From: Streptomyces sp. TSRI0107
GTDB lineage: Bacteria; Actinomycetota; Actinomycetes; Streptomycetales; Streptomycetaceae
Length of the DNA stretch: 64,000 bases
Direction of reading: 5' to 3'
Assembly: GCF_001905845.1 (NCBI RefSeq)
Contig: NZ_LIVZ01000009.1
Coordinates: forward strand, 302,348-366,347
A program made the position numbers and the translations under genes. How positions within the stretch are numbered: position 1 is the first letter of the stretch; each line of letters begins with the position of its first letter. Shown here one piece after another: positions 18,045-26,473 of this stretch. Under the pieces are notes generated by a model. That model did not search any database and was not told the origin of the DNA. It saw only the letters and a program-made list of their open reading frames with translations.

Positions 18045-19111
18045 GCGCCGGGTCCGTAGGCCCTGGCGAGCACGCCGACGATGTCGGCCATGGCCCGGCG
18101 CAGCTCGGCCGGCGCGACGACCTCGACATCCACGCCGAGCCGCAGCAGCTCACCGCAGGCGTGCTCGGTGCTCTCGACCGGGATGACCGCCTCGACCCAG
18201 CCGTCCTCGCCGACGGCGGTCGCGGTGTCGTCGACGGCCCGCACCACCTCCGGCGGGACGTTGTCGGGCAGGCGCCGGCGTCCCCGTGGGGACAGACGGA
18301 CGGTGGCCGTGCCGGTGTAGCGGCGGCTCCGGAAGTCCTCCAGGTAGGAGGCCCAGTACGCGCCGAGGTCGAAACCCGGCGGCCGGTCGAACCGCTCGTC
18401 GCTCAGCACGGCGTCCAGGACCTGGGTCACGCGGTACGTCGCGGCACGGTCGCTCGCGGCCCGATCGTTCGCGGCCCAATCGTTCGCCGTCCGGTCTTTC
18501 GCGGCAGGGTCTTTCTCGGCCCGATCCTCCGCGGGCCCGTCCTCTGCGGCGGCCACGAGGTACCAGGTGCCGGACTTGAGCACGAGGCCGTACGGGCGCA
18601 GCCGGCGGCGCACCTCCTGCGGCGCGCGCCAGCGGCGGTAGCGCACGTCCACCGCCCGCCGGGTGAGCACCGCGTCGACGAACAGCGGCAGACGCGGCGT
18701 CGGCTCGGGTTCCCGGTACCAGCCGGGAGCGTCCAGGTGGAACACCGCGGCGGTCCGCGCGGCCTCCTCGCGCAGCCCCGCCGGCAGCGCGGCCAGCAGC
18801 TTCAGCCGTGCCGCCGTCACCTCCGCCGCGAGCCCCAGGTCGGCGGCGGGACCGGGCAGCCCGGCGAGGAACAGCGCCCGCGCCTCGCCCTCGCTGAGCC
18901 CGGTCAGACGGGTGCGGTAGCCGTCGACCAGCCGGTATCCGCCGCCCCGCCCGGTCTCCGCGTAGACCGGCACGCCGGCGGCCTGCAGCCGCGCCAGGTC
19001 ACGGTAGGCGGTGCGCACGGACACGCCCAGCTCCTCGGCGAGCCCTCGCGCGGACACGCGGCCCCGCGATTGCAGCAACAGCAGCACCGACAGCAGTCGA
19101 CCGGCAGACAT
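18041..19111 (-). CDS. WYL-domain (YafY-type) transcriptional regulator
   Basis: Regulator of 356 residues: DeoR-like HTH at the N terminus (RLLSVLLLLQSRGRVSARGLAEELGVSVRTAYRDLARLQAAG) and a WYL effector domain from about residue 125 (RRLRPYGLVLKSGTWYLVAAAEDG). Within the WYL region an acidic/Ala-rich insert of five-residue repeats of xxDRA type (about 35 residues) interrupts the fold and is encoded by degenerate 15-bp repeats. ATG 19111 is chosen from the HTH position. Divergent to a NIPSNAP gene 107 nt away, its likely target. Confidence 0.87.
   Translation of the reverse strand: MSAGRLLSVLLLLQSRGRVSARGLAEELGVSVRTAYRDLARLQAAGVPVYAETGRGGGYRLVDGYRTRLTGLSEGEARALFLAGLPGPAADLGLAAEVTAARLKLLAALPAGLREEAARTAAVFHLDAPGWYREPEPTPRLPLFVDAVLTRRAVDVRYRRWRAPQEVRRRLRPYGLVLKSGTWYLVAAAEDGPAEDRAEKDPAAKDRTANDWAANDRAASDRAATYRVTQVLDAVLSDERFDRPPGFDLGAYWASYLEDFRSRRYTGTATVRLSPRGRRRLPDNVPPEVVRAVDDTATAVGEDGWVEAVIPVESTEHACGELLRLGVDVEVVAPAELRRAMADIVGVLARAYGPGA
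18435..18555. repeat. Degenerate 15-bp tandem repeat inside the WYL regulator gene
   Basis: Seven to eight imperfect copies of a 15-bp unit (for example CGATCGTTCGCGGCC) are in frame and encode a charged pentapeptide repeat. Because the unit is a multiple of three, copy number can change without frameshift. Confidence 0.75.
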
Positions 19112-19218
19112 GGCCCGCATTCTCCACGGCGGCCGAAACCCTGACAGCTCCTGGCACACGGCTCCCCTACCGTCGGCTCGCGCCCGCTGAACGCGACGAC
19201 CACCACCAGGAGCCCGCC

Positions 19219-19959
19219 GTGCCCTCCACCGCCCCCGCCGACCGCCCCGCCGTGATCGAGCTGCGCCAGTACACGCTGCGGCCCGGCCGGCGCGACGAGC
19301 TCATCGAGCTGTTCGACCGGGAGTTCGTCGAGACCCAGGAGGAGACCGGGATGGTCGTGCTCGGCCAGTTCCGGGACCTCGACGATCCGGACCGCTTCGT
19401 CTGGCTGCGCGGCTTCCGCGACATGACCGTTCGGCACCGGGCGCTGACCTCCTTCTACGGCGGCCCCGTCTGGGCCGAGCACGGCCCCCGGGCCAACGCC
19501 ACGATGACCGACTCCGACGACGTCCTGCTGCTGCGCCCCCTGTCGGACGGGAGCGGTCTCGCCGTCTCCCCGCCCGAGCGGGCCCCGGCCGGTTCGCCGT
19601 CGCCGGCCCGGTTCGTGGCCGCCACCGTGTGGTCCTTCCCGCCCGGCAGGCACCACGGCATCACCCTGATCCGGGACGGCCTCCTGCCCGCGCTCGCGGA
19701 GACCGGGCCCGCCCCGCTCGCGGCCCTGACCAGCGAGACGGCACCCAACACGTTCCCCAGGCTGCCTGTCCGCACCGGGGAGAACGTCGCCGTGGTCCTG
19801 ACCTCGTACCCCGGTGAGAGCGCCCACCGGCGGCACCTCGCCGCCGTACTGGCCCACCCCCGCGTACGGGACGGGATCCTTCCCGCCCTGGAGCGGGAGC
19901 AGACCGCGGCCCCCCGGACCCTGCGGCTGGCGCCCACAGGCCGTTCGCTCGTCTCCTGA
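19219..19959 (+). CDS. NIPSNAP-family protein
   Basis: Protein of 246 residues with a NIPSNAP/dimeric alpha-beta barrel domain in the N-terminal half (VIELRQYTLRPGRRDELIELFDREFVETQEE, then FVWLRGFRDM). Biochemical role is unknown; actinobacterial members are often predicted small-molecule-binding or oxygenase-like proteins. The GTG at 19219 has AGGAG at 6 nt. It is divergent from the WYL regulator and probably its regulated partner. Confidence 0.8.
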   Translation: MPSTAPADRPAVIELRQYTLRPGRRDELIELFDREFVETQEETGMVVLGQFRDLDDPDRFVWLRGFRDMTVRHRALTSFYGGPVWAEHGPRANATMTDSDDVLLLRPLSDGSGLAVSPPERAPAGSPSPARFVAATVWSFPPGRHHGITLIRDGLLPALAETGPAPLAALTSETAPNTFPRLPVRTGENVAVVLTSYPGESAHRRHLAAVLAHPRVRDGILPALEREQTAAPRTLRLAPTGRSLVS

Positions 19960-20025
19960 CCCCGGTACCGCCGCACATGTCGCCTGGCCGTACCGTCTAC
20001 GCGTCCAGGGGAACCGGATCGGGGA

Positions 20026-20751
20026 GTGGCAGTGGGGGCAAGGCGTGTGGGCGCGGCGAGTGCCGCGATGGTCGCCGGGGTGTTCGTCCTGGGCGGGTGC
20101 CTGGGAGAGGAGTCGTCCGGGGCACGGGGGGCGTCGGCGACGGCATCGCCGTCGAAGTCCGCCTCCCCCTCCCCCTCCCCTTCGGAGTCGCGGCCGTTGA
20201 CGACGCCTCAGCTGAAGGCCCTGCTGCTGCGGGACACGGACATGCCGCAGACCGACGGGACGTCCGAACAGGCTCCGGCGCCCGAGTACCCGCGCATCGC
20301 CTCGAAGCGCCCGGACTGCCAGAAGGTGCTCGACGCACTCGTCATGCACGACGCGTCCACGTCCGTCATCCAGGACTGGTGGCAGGACGACCGCTGGAGC
20401 GCCCGGACGTGGCTGGCCTCCTTCAGCGGCACCGGCGCACAGGAACAGTTCCGGCTGCTGGAGGAAGGGCTGGAGAGCTGCGAGTCGCTGCAGGGAAAGA
20501 CCCCTGAAGGCAGGCTCGACTCACGCGTCGCCGTGTCGGCCGCCCCGGCGCTCGGTGACGAGGCCGTCGCCTTCGAGCTGAGCATGGACGGCCCGGACGG
20601 CACGACCCTGACCGACCGCCACGTCTTCGTCCGGGTGGGCTCCCTCACCGCCGACATCAGCGACCGCGGCACGGAGCACACCGCCCCCTTCCCGCTCGAC
20701 GCCCTGGTCGACAAGCAGGTGGCCAGGCTGACGCGGAGCCCGTCCGCCTGA
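20026..20751 (+). CDS. Putative lipoprotein, unknown function
   Basis: Protein of 241 residues. A lipoprotein signal with lipobox LGGC (Cys about residue 25) is followed by a Ser/Pro/Lys-rich linker (SPSKSASPSPSPSESRP) spanning the wall, then a globular domain with two cysteines (DCQKVL and ESCESL) that may pair. Actinomycetes carry many such conserved lipoproteins; no enzyme motif is seen. The GTG at 20026 is the likely start. Its end nearly meets the convergent secreted acidic protein gene. Confidence 0.75.
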   Translation: MAVGARRVGAASAAMVAGVFVLGGCLGEESSGARGASATASPSKSASPSPSPSESRPLTTPQLKALLLRDTDMPQTDGTSEQAPAPEYPRIASKRPDCQKVLDALVMHDASTSVIQDWWQDDRWSARTWLASFSGTGAQEQFRLLEEGLESCESLQGKTPEGRLDSRVAVSAAPALGDEAVAFELSMDGPDGTTLTDRHVFVRVGSLTADISDRGTEHTAPFPLDALVDKQVARLTRSPSA

Positions 20752-20756
20752 CACGC

Positions 20757-21293
20757 TCAGTCTCCGCCGCTGGGCTCCTCGTGGCTCTCGGTGTCCCCGG
20801 ACTGCGTGGTGCTCGCCGTGCTGTCTCCTGGGTCGCCGGCATGCTCGTCCTGCGGGTCGGTGACGCTCATGCCCGGGTCGTTCAGCACGTCCACGCCGTG
20901 ATCCTGGTCGACGACTGCGATGTCGTCGCCCGGCTCTTCGCGCGGGAGCTGGTTCGCATCCGCGCTGTTGTCCTGGTCGACGGCCGCGACGTCGTCGTCC
21001 GCGCGGCTGCTTTGGGTGGTGGACGCGGTGTTGTCTCCCGTGTCGAGGTCGGTCACGCAAGAGTGATTCTCCGTGACGACCGTCTGTTCGCCGTCGCCGA
21101 TGGAGACCGCGTCGGTCCGACCGTCACCGTCCCGGTCCAGCACCACGAAGTCCACCTCGCCGTCACCGTCGGTGTCCTGCGTGGCGCACGTCTGTACCGG
21201 GGCGGCCACGGCCTGCGCGGTGACGGCCGGGGACAGCACGAGGGCGGCGGCGAAGGCGGGAGCGAGCAGCATCAAAGATCGCTTGGTGGGCAC
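20757..21293 (-). CDS. Secreted acidic protein with DxDxDG calcium-binding-like loops
   Basis: Exported protein of 178 residues, family not recognised. A signal peptide (KRSLMLLAPAFAAALVLSPAVTAQAVAA) is followed by a short region with DTDGDGEVD and DRDGDGRTD, two EF-hand or thrombospondin-type-3-like Ca2+ loops 14 residues apart. The C-terminal 100 residues are highly acidic and internally repeated (TASTTQS occurs twice; VAAVDQDNSAD resembles IAVVDQDHGVD), so probably disordered. Two cysteines flank the loops. GTG 21293 has GGAG 6 nt upstream. Role in the cell wall or calcium binding is inferred from composition only. Confidence 0.7.
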   Translation of the reverse strand: MPTKRSLMLLAPAFAAALVLSPAVTAQAVAAPVQTCATQDTDGDGEVDFVVLDRDGDGRTDAVSIGDGEQTVVTENHSCVTDLDTGDNTASTTQSSRADDDVAAVDQDNSADANQLPREEPGDDIAVVDQDHGVDVLNDPGMSVTDPQDEHAGDPGDSTASTTQSGDTESHEEPSGGD

Positions 21294-21484
21294 AACCGTC
21301 TCCTTCCCGCAGACATACGTCCGCCGGAAGAGCGGTGCGCCAAGCCGATAAGGAGCGCGGCACCCATGGCCGGCCACAGCCGGCAACGCCTCGTCGCACA
21401 CCGCTGAGCCGCTGCTCGCAGCCACCGGCTGCCGTGGAAACGGATCCTGGAATCCAGCCTTCCACTCGGCGGCTCGAACGACAA

Positions 21485-21518
21485 CGGGTCCCGGGGGCCG
21501 TACGGAGCCCGGGACCCG
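21485..21518 (-). terminator. Terminator after glnA2
   Basis: A perfect 11-bp inverted repeat (21485-21495 and 21508-21518, CGGGTCCCGGG arms) with a 12-nt loop lies 20 nt after the glnA2 stop on the minus strand. There is no strong U-tract, as is usual for Streptomyces terminators. Confidence 0.75.
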
Positions 21519-21538
21519 GCTGCCGAGGAGCGCGAGAG

Positions 21539-22900
21539 CTACAGCACCGGCAGGTTCTTCCGCAGCTCGAACGCGGTGACCTCCGAGCGGTACTCCTCCC
21601 ACTCCTGCCGCTTGTTGCGCAAGAAGAAGTCGAAGACGTGTTCGCCCAGGGTCTCGGCGACGAGGTCGCTGCTCTCCATGAGGGTCAGGGCTTCGCCGAG
21701 GTTCTGCGGGAGGGGTTCGATGCCCATCGCGCGGCGCTCGGCGTTGGACAGGGCCCAGACGTCGTCCTCGGCGCCCGGCGGCAGCTCGTAGCCCTCCTCG
21801 ATGCCCTTGAGGCCGGCGGCCAGCAGGACGGCGTAGGCCAGGTACGGGTTGGCGCCGGAGTCGAGGGAGCGGACCTCGACGCGGGCGGAGCCGGTCTTGC
21901 CCGGCTTGTACATCGGGACGCGGACCAGGGCCGAGCGGTTGTTGTGGCCCCAGCAGATGTAGGAGGGGGCCTCGCCGCCCGCGCCGGCGGTGCGCTCGGA
22001 GCCGCCCCAGATGCGCTTGTAGGAGTTGACCCACTGGTTGGTGACCGCGGAGATCTCGGCGGCGTGGCGCAGGAGGCCCGCGATGAAGGAGCGGCCGACC
22101 TTGGAGAGCTGGTACTCGGCGCCGGACTCGTAGAACGCGTTGCGGTCGCCCTCGAAGAGGGACAGGTGGGTGTGCATGCCGCTGCCGGGGTGCTCGGAGA
22201 ACGGCTTCGGCATGAAGGTCGCCTGGACGCCCTGCTCCAGCGCCACCTGCTTCATGACCAGGCGGAACGTCATGATGTTGTCGGCCGTGGACAGCGCGTC
22301 GGCGTACCGCAGGTCGATCTCCTGCTGGCCGGGCGCGCCCTCGTGGTGGGAGAACTCGACCGAGATGCCCATGGACTCCAGCATGGTGATCGCCTGGCGG
22401 CGGAAGTCCATGCCGATGTTCTGCGGGGTGTGGTCGAAGTAGCCGGAGTTGTCGGCCGGGGTGGGGCGTGAGCCGTCCAGCGGGCGGTTCTTCAGGAGGA
22501 AGAACTCGATCTCCGGGTGCGTGTAGAAGGTGAAGCCCAGGTCGGAGGTGCGGGCCAGGGCGCGCTTCAGCACGTAACGCGGGTCCGCGAAGGACGGGGA
22601 GCCGTCGGGCATGAGGATGTCGCAGAACATCCGGGCCGTGCCGGGGGCCTCCGCGCGCCACGGCAGGACCTGGAAGGTGGAGGGGTCCGGCTTGGCGATC
22701 ATGTCGGACTCGTAGACCCGGGCGAAGCCCTCGATCGCGGAGCCGTCGAAGCCGATGCCCTCGTCGAAGGCCTGCTCCAGTTCGGCCGGGGCCACGGCAA
22801 CGGACTTGAGGAAGCCCAGCACGTCCGTGAACCACAGGCGTACGAACCGGATGTCGCGCTCCTCCAAGGTCCGGAGCACGAACTCCTGCTGCTTGTCCAT
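21539..22900 (-). CDS. glnA2: Glutamine synthetase-like gamma-glutamyl ligase GlnA2
   Basis: Glutamine-synthetase-fold ligase of 453 residues. Catalytic elements are present: THPEIEFFLL (metal site), EFSHHEGAPGQQEIDLRY, MPKPFSEHPGSGMHTHLSL and a RVEVRSLDSGANPYLAY Arg/Glu stretch. It matches the GlnA2 type reported in S. coelicolor to join glutamate to polyamines rather than to be the main ammonia-assimilating enzyme. At the adenylylation loop (EDDVWALS) Trp382 occupies the place of the modified Tyr, so GlnE should not control it. MDKQQEF at 22900 is preferred over an ATG five codons upstream by family length. Confidence 0.88.
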   Translation of the reverse strand: MDKQQEFVLRTLEERDIRFVRLWFTDVLGFLKSVAVAPAELEQAFDEGIGFDGSAIEGFARVYESDMIAKPDPSTFQVLPWRAEAPGTARMFCDILMPDGSPSFADPRYVLKRALARTSDLGFTFYTHPEIEFFLLKNRPLDGSRPTPADNSGYFDHTPQNIGMDFRRQAITMLESMGISVEFSHHEGAPGQQEIDLRYADALSTADNIMTFRLVMKQVALEQGVQATFMPKPFSEHPGSGMHTHLSLFEGDRNAFYESGAEYQLSKVGRSFIAGLLRHAAEISAVTNQWVNSYKRIWGGSERTAGAGGEAPSYICWGHNNRSALVRVPMYKPGKTGSARVEVRSLDSGANPYLAYAVLLAAGLKGIEEGYELPPGAEDDVWALSNAERRAMGIEPLPQNLGEALTLMESSDLVAETLGEHVFDFFLRNKRQEWEEYRSEVTAFELRKNLPVL

Positions 22901-23280
22901 CTTCCGCTTCCCCATCCTTGCTGGTCAGGCCGCCTGCCCCGCGCACCACCGGGAGGCGGTCGGGCACCTGAGCATCCCACCACAACACCATTTCATGCGC
23001 GTTGCGGACCTTGATCGGCCGGCCGACCCCGGTCTGAACGGCTCGGGTACGGCAGATGTACGGCGCTGCAGCCCATCTTGCCTGCTCGTCCCGCCATCCG
23101 TAATGGCTGATCGGCAGCCGGCGCCGGGCCCGCTCCGCACCCTTCGCCGCCAGGTGCGGAACCGGCCATTCCAGGTGCTGATCCGCGGGCCATTCCTGCG
23201 ACCTCCCTACGAGATGACCGGTGTCCCCCATTACGATCAGCGCACCCGTCCGTCTCCCGTTCCCCAGAAGGGCCAGCCCC
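22901..23280. other. Divergent intergenic region glnA2 / DUF3105 gene
   Basis: About 380 nt without a supportable gene. A TACGAT -10-like box at 23232-23237 may serve the DUF3105 gene with a leader of roughly 35-40 nt. No GlnR-type box was recognised. Confidence 0.5.
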
Positions 23281-23946
23281 ATGGGTTCCGCCAAGAACAA
23301 GAACAGCGCGGCACGCCAGGCACGCATAGCCGAGATGCGGCGTGCCGAGCAGGCCCGCGAGCGCCGCAACCGGTTCCTCGCCATCGGCGCGAGCGTGGTG
23401 ATCGTCGCCGGTCTCGTCGTGGGCGGCGTCGTGCTCGTCCGGTCGCAGTCCGACGACTCCGGCAACTCGGCGAGCGACGACAAGACCACCGGCAAGTTCG
23501 TCACCGGCTCGGACGGGGTGCGCAAGTGGGAGGGGACGCTCTCCCGCAACCACGTCAAGACGGACGTCGAGTACTCGATGGAGCCCCCGGTCGGCGGCGA
23601 CCACCACCAGGCGTGGATGAACTGCAACGGTGACGTCTACACCGAGGAACTGAACAACGTGAACGCCGTACACTCGCTGGAGCACGGCGCGGTCTGGGTC
23701 ACGTACAACAGCAAGGCCGACAAGGCGGACGTCGACAAGCTGGCCGAGAAGGTCAAGAAGACGCCGTACACGCTGATGAGCCCGGACGAGAACCAGAAGG
23801 ACCCGATCATGCTGACCGCCTGGGGCCACCAGCGGACGGTGACCGGCGCGGACGACGCGAACGTCGACAAGTTCTTCCAGACGTACGTGCAGGGCGAGCA
23901 GACCCCCGAGAAGGGTGCCGCCTGCACCGGCGGACTCGCGCAGTGA
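23281..23946 (+). CDS. DUF3105 membrane-anchored protein
   Basis: Protein of 221 residues. A basic, helical cytoplasmic N terminus (KNKNSAARQARIAEMRRAEQARERRNRF) leads into one membrane span (LAIGASVVIVAGLVVGGVVLV), so the bulk faces outside. The DUF3105 core is clear: VEYSMEPPVGGDHHQAWMNC, then NAVHSLEHGAVWVTY, with conserved His and two Cys that could bind metal. ATG 23281 follows AGAAGGGCC. The stop overlaps the GTG start of the DUF305 gene, so the two products are translationally coupled and probably work together. Confidence 0.88.
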   Translation: MGSAKNKNSAARQARIAEMRRAEQARERRNRFLAIGASVVIVAGLVVGGVVLVRSQSDDSGNSASDDKTTGKFVTGSDGVRKWEGTLSRNHVKTDVEYSMEPPVGGDHHQAWMNCNGDVYTEELNNVNAVHSLEHGAVWVTYNSKADKADVDKLAEKVKKTPYTLMSPDENQKDPIMLTAWGHQRTVTGADDANVDKFFQTYVQGEQTPEKGAACTGGLAQ

Positions 23947-24569
23947 GGCAGGCGCAGGCCGGCTGGATCGCGGGCGCCGCGGCGGCGGCGCTCGTCGCGG
24001 CCGGCGCGATCACCTACGCGGTCGCCTCGGACGGCGGGTCCGGTGTCGAGCCGCCCGCCGCCGACTCCGCGGACGCCGGCTTCGCGCGTGACATGGCGGT
24101 GCACCACCAGCAGGCGGTGGAGATGTCGTACATCGTGCGCGACCGCACCGACGACGAGGAGGTGCGGCGCCTCGCGTACGACGTCGCCCAGACCCAGGCC
24201 AACCAGCGGGGCATGCTGCTGGGCTGGCTGGACCTGTGGCGCCTGTCGAAGGTGTCCGCGGACCCGCCGATGAGCTGGATGGGCATGGGCGGCGCCCCGT
24301 CGAAGGGCGACGGCTCGCTGATGCCGGGCATGGCGACCGACGAGGAACTGGCGAAGCTCGGCGAGCTGAACGGCAAGGCCGCCGAGGTCTACTTCCTGAA
24401 GCTGATGACGGAGCACCACCGGGGCGGCATCCACATGGCCGAGGGCTGCGTCTCGGCGTGCACGGTCGACGTGGAGAAACAGCTGGCCCATGGCATGGTC
24501 GAGGCGCAGCAGTCGGAGATCGACCTGATGGCCGACATGCTGGCCGAGCGGGGTGCGAAGGCACGCTGA
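23943..24569 (+). CDS. DUF305 membrane-anchored, Met/His-rich protein
   Basis: Protein of 208 residues with an N-terminal anchor (GWIAGAAAAALVAAGAITYAVA) and an extracytoplasmic ferritin-like four-helix domain. DUF305 signatures DMAVHHQQAVEM and MTEHHRGGIHMAEGC appear in two halves, and a Met-rich loop (MSWMGMGGAPSK) lies between. Family members are linked to copper or other metal handling; the metal here is inferred. Its GTG start overlaps the DUF3105 stop by 4 nt. Confidence 0.88.
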   Translation: MRQAQAGWIAGAAAAALVAAGAITYAVASDGGSGVEPPAADSADAGFARDMAVHHQQAVEMSYIVRDRTDDEEVRRLAYDVAQTQANQRGMLLGWLDLWRLSKVSADPPMSWMGMGGAPSKGDGSLMPGMATDEELAKLGELNGKAAEVYFLKLMTEHHRGGIHMAEGCVSACTVDVEKQLAHGMVEAQQSEIDLMADMLAERGAKAR

Positions 24570-24628
24570 GCGAGCCGGCTCACGCGCTCGCCACCCCATC
24601 GCGTCGCTTTGACGATTACACTGGGCGC

Positions 24629-26389
24629 GTGCCTCGACTTCGTCTCGCCCTGAACCAGATCGACGCGCGCGTCGGCGACCTCGCCGGTAACGCGGAAACG
24701 ATCCTCCGCTGGACCCGGCACTCCGCCGAGCGGGGAGCGCACCTCGTGGCGTTCCCGGAGATGGCCCTCACCGGTTATCCCGTCGAGGATCTGGCCCTGC
24801 GGTCCTCGTTCGTCGAGGCGTCCCGCACGGCCCTGCGCTCGCTCGCCGCGCGGCTCGCCGAGGAGGGCTTCGGGGAGCTGCCGGTGATCGTCGGCTACCT
24901 GGACCGCTCCGAGACCGCCCAGCCGAAGTACGGCCAGCCGGCCGGCGCCCCGCAGAACGCGGCGGCGCTGCTGCACCGCGGCGAGGTCGCGCTCACCTTC
25001 GCCAAGCACCACCTGCCGAACTACGGCGTCTTCGACGAGTTCCGCTACTTCGTGCCCGGCGACACCATGCCGGTGCTGCGGCTGCACGGCGTCGACATCG
25101 CGCTGGCCATCTGCGAGGACCTGTGGCAGGACGGCGGCCGGGTGCCGGCGGCCCGCTCCGCCAAGGCCGGCCTGCTGATCTCCGTCAACGCCTCGCCGTA
25201 CGAGCGCGACAAGGACGACACCCGGCTGGAACTGGTCCGCAAGCGCGCCCAGGAGGCCGGCTGCACCACCGCCTACCTCGCCATGATGGGCGGCCAGGAC
25301 GAGCTGGTGTTCGACGGCGACTCGATCGTGGTCGACGCGAGCGGCGAGGTCGTCGCCCGTGCCGCGCAGTTCGCCGAGGAGTGCCTGGTCGTCGACCTGG
25401 ACCTGCCGGCCGCGGCGCCGGACGCGCCGGACGGCGTGGTCGACGACGGTCTGCGCATCGACCGCCTGGTGCTCTCCGAGGAGCCCCTGCCGCCGTACGA
25501 GCCGGAGTACACCGGCGGTCACGCGCGGCGTCTTGAGGACGACGAGGAGGTGTACTCGGCGCTGGTCGTGGGCCTGCGCGCGTACGTCGCCAAGAACGGC
25601 TTCCGCTCCGTCCTCGTCGGCCTGTCCGGCGGGATCGACTCGGCCCTGGTCGCCGCGATCGCCTGCGACGCGGTGGGCCCGGAGAACGTGTACGGCGTGT
25701 CCATGCCGTCGAAGTACTCCTCCGCGCACTCCAGGGACGACGCGGCGGAGCTGGCCCGCCGTACCGGCCTGAACTTCCGTACGGTTCCGATCGCCCCGAT
25801 GTTCGACGCGTACATGGACTCGCTGGGCCTGACCGGCCTCGCCGAGGAGAACCTCCAGTCCCGCCTGCGCGGCACGCTGCTGATGGCCGTCTCCAACCAG
25901 GAGGGCCACATCGTGCTGGCCCCCGGCAACAAGTCCGAGCTGGCCGTCGGCTACTCGACGCTGTACGGCGACTCGGTCGGCGCGTACGGCCCCATCAAGG
26001 ACGTCTACAAGACGTCCGTGTTCCGCCTCGCCGAGTGGCGCAACAAGGCGGCCGAGGAGCGCGGCGAGACGCCGCCCATCCCGGAGAACTCCATCACCAA
26101 GCCCCCGAGCGCCGAGCTGCGCCCCGGCCAGGTGGACACCGACTCCCTGCCGGACTACCCGGTCCTCGACGCCATCCTGGAACGCTACGTGGACCGCGAC
26201 GAGGGCGCCGCCACCATCGTCGCGGCCGGCTTCGACCCGGAGCTGGTGGCCCGCACCCTGCGCCTGGTGGACACCGCCGAGTACAAGCGCCGCCAGTACC
26301 CGCCGGGCACCAAGATCTCCCCTAAGGGCTTCGGCAAGGACCGCCGGCTGCCGATCACGAACGGCTGGCGGGAGACGACTCCCGGGTAA
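24629..26389 (+). CDS. nadE: Glutamine-dependent NAD+ synthetase
   Basis: Enzyme of 586 residues making NAD+ from deamido-NAD+, ATP and glutamine. The N-terminal nitrilase-type glutaminase has the Glu-Lys-Cys triad (FPEMALTGYP, FAKHHLPNYGVFDE, LAICEDLWQ), and the C-terminal synthetase has the ATP-PPase loop LVGLSGGIDSALVAAIAC (about residues 327-345). GTG 24629 is the only start giving a normal N terminus; it has no ribosome binding site but is 6 nt after a TACACT -10-like box, so the mRNA is likely leaderless. Conserved housekeeping gene. Confidence 0.95.
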   Translation: MPRLRLALNQIDARVGDLAGNAETILRWTRHSAERGAHLVAFPEMALTGYPVEDLALRSSFVEASRTALRSLAARLAEEGFGELPVIVGYLDRSETAQPKYGQPAGAPQNAAALLHRGEVALTFAKHHLPNYGVFDEFRYFVPGDTMPVLRLHGVDIALAICEDLWQDGGRVPAARSAKAGLLISVNASPYERDKDDTRLELVRKRAQEAGCTTAYLAMMGGQDELVFDGDSIVVDASGEVVARAAQFAEECLVVDLDLPAAAPDAPDGVVDDGLRIDRLVLSEEPLPPYEPEYTGGHARRLEDDEEVYSALVVGLRAYVAKNGFRSVLVGLSGGIDSALVAAIACDAVGPENVYGVSMPSKYSSAHSRDDAAELARRTGLNFRTVPIAPMFDAYMDSLGLTGLAEENLQSRLRGTLLMAVSNQEGHIVLAPGNKSELAVGYSTLYGDSVGAYGPIKDVYKTSVFRLAEWRNKAAEERGETPPIPENSITKPPSAELRPGQVDTDSLPDYPVLDAILERYVDRDEGAATIVAAGFDPELVARTLRLVDTAEYKRRQYPPGTKISPKGFGKDRRLPITNGWRETTPG

Positions 26390-26408
26390 CCGGAAAGACG
26401 GGTGACCG

Positions 26409-26443
26409 GAAGGGGCCGGCGGCTGTGTGCCGTCGGCCCCTTC
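26409..26443. terminator. Terminator between nadE and the convergent MFS gene
   Basis: Arms 26409-26423 and 26429-26443 form a 15-bp stem with one mismatch and a 5-nt TGTGT loop. It lies 20 nt after the nadE stop and 30 nt before the end of the convergent gene, so it can act in both directions. Confidence 0.85.
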
Positions 26444-26473
26444 GTGTGTGCCGCCCGCGGTGGGCGTGGCGGC

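Noticed and set aside
22901..23280. GlnR binding site upstream of glnA2
   Set aside because: No a-n-b box pair resembling the GlnR consensus was found by eye.
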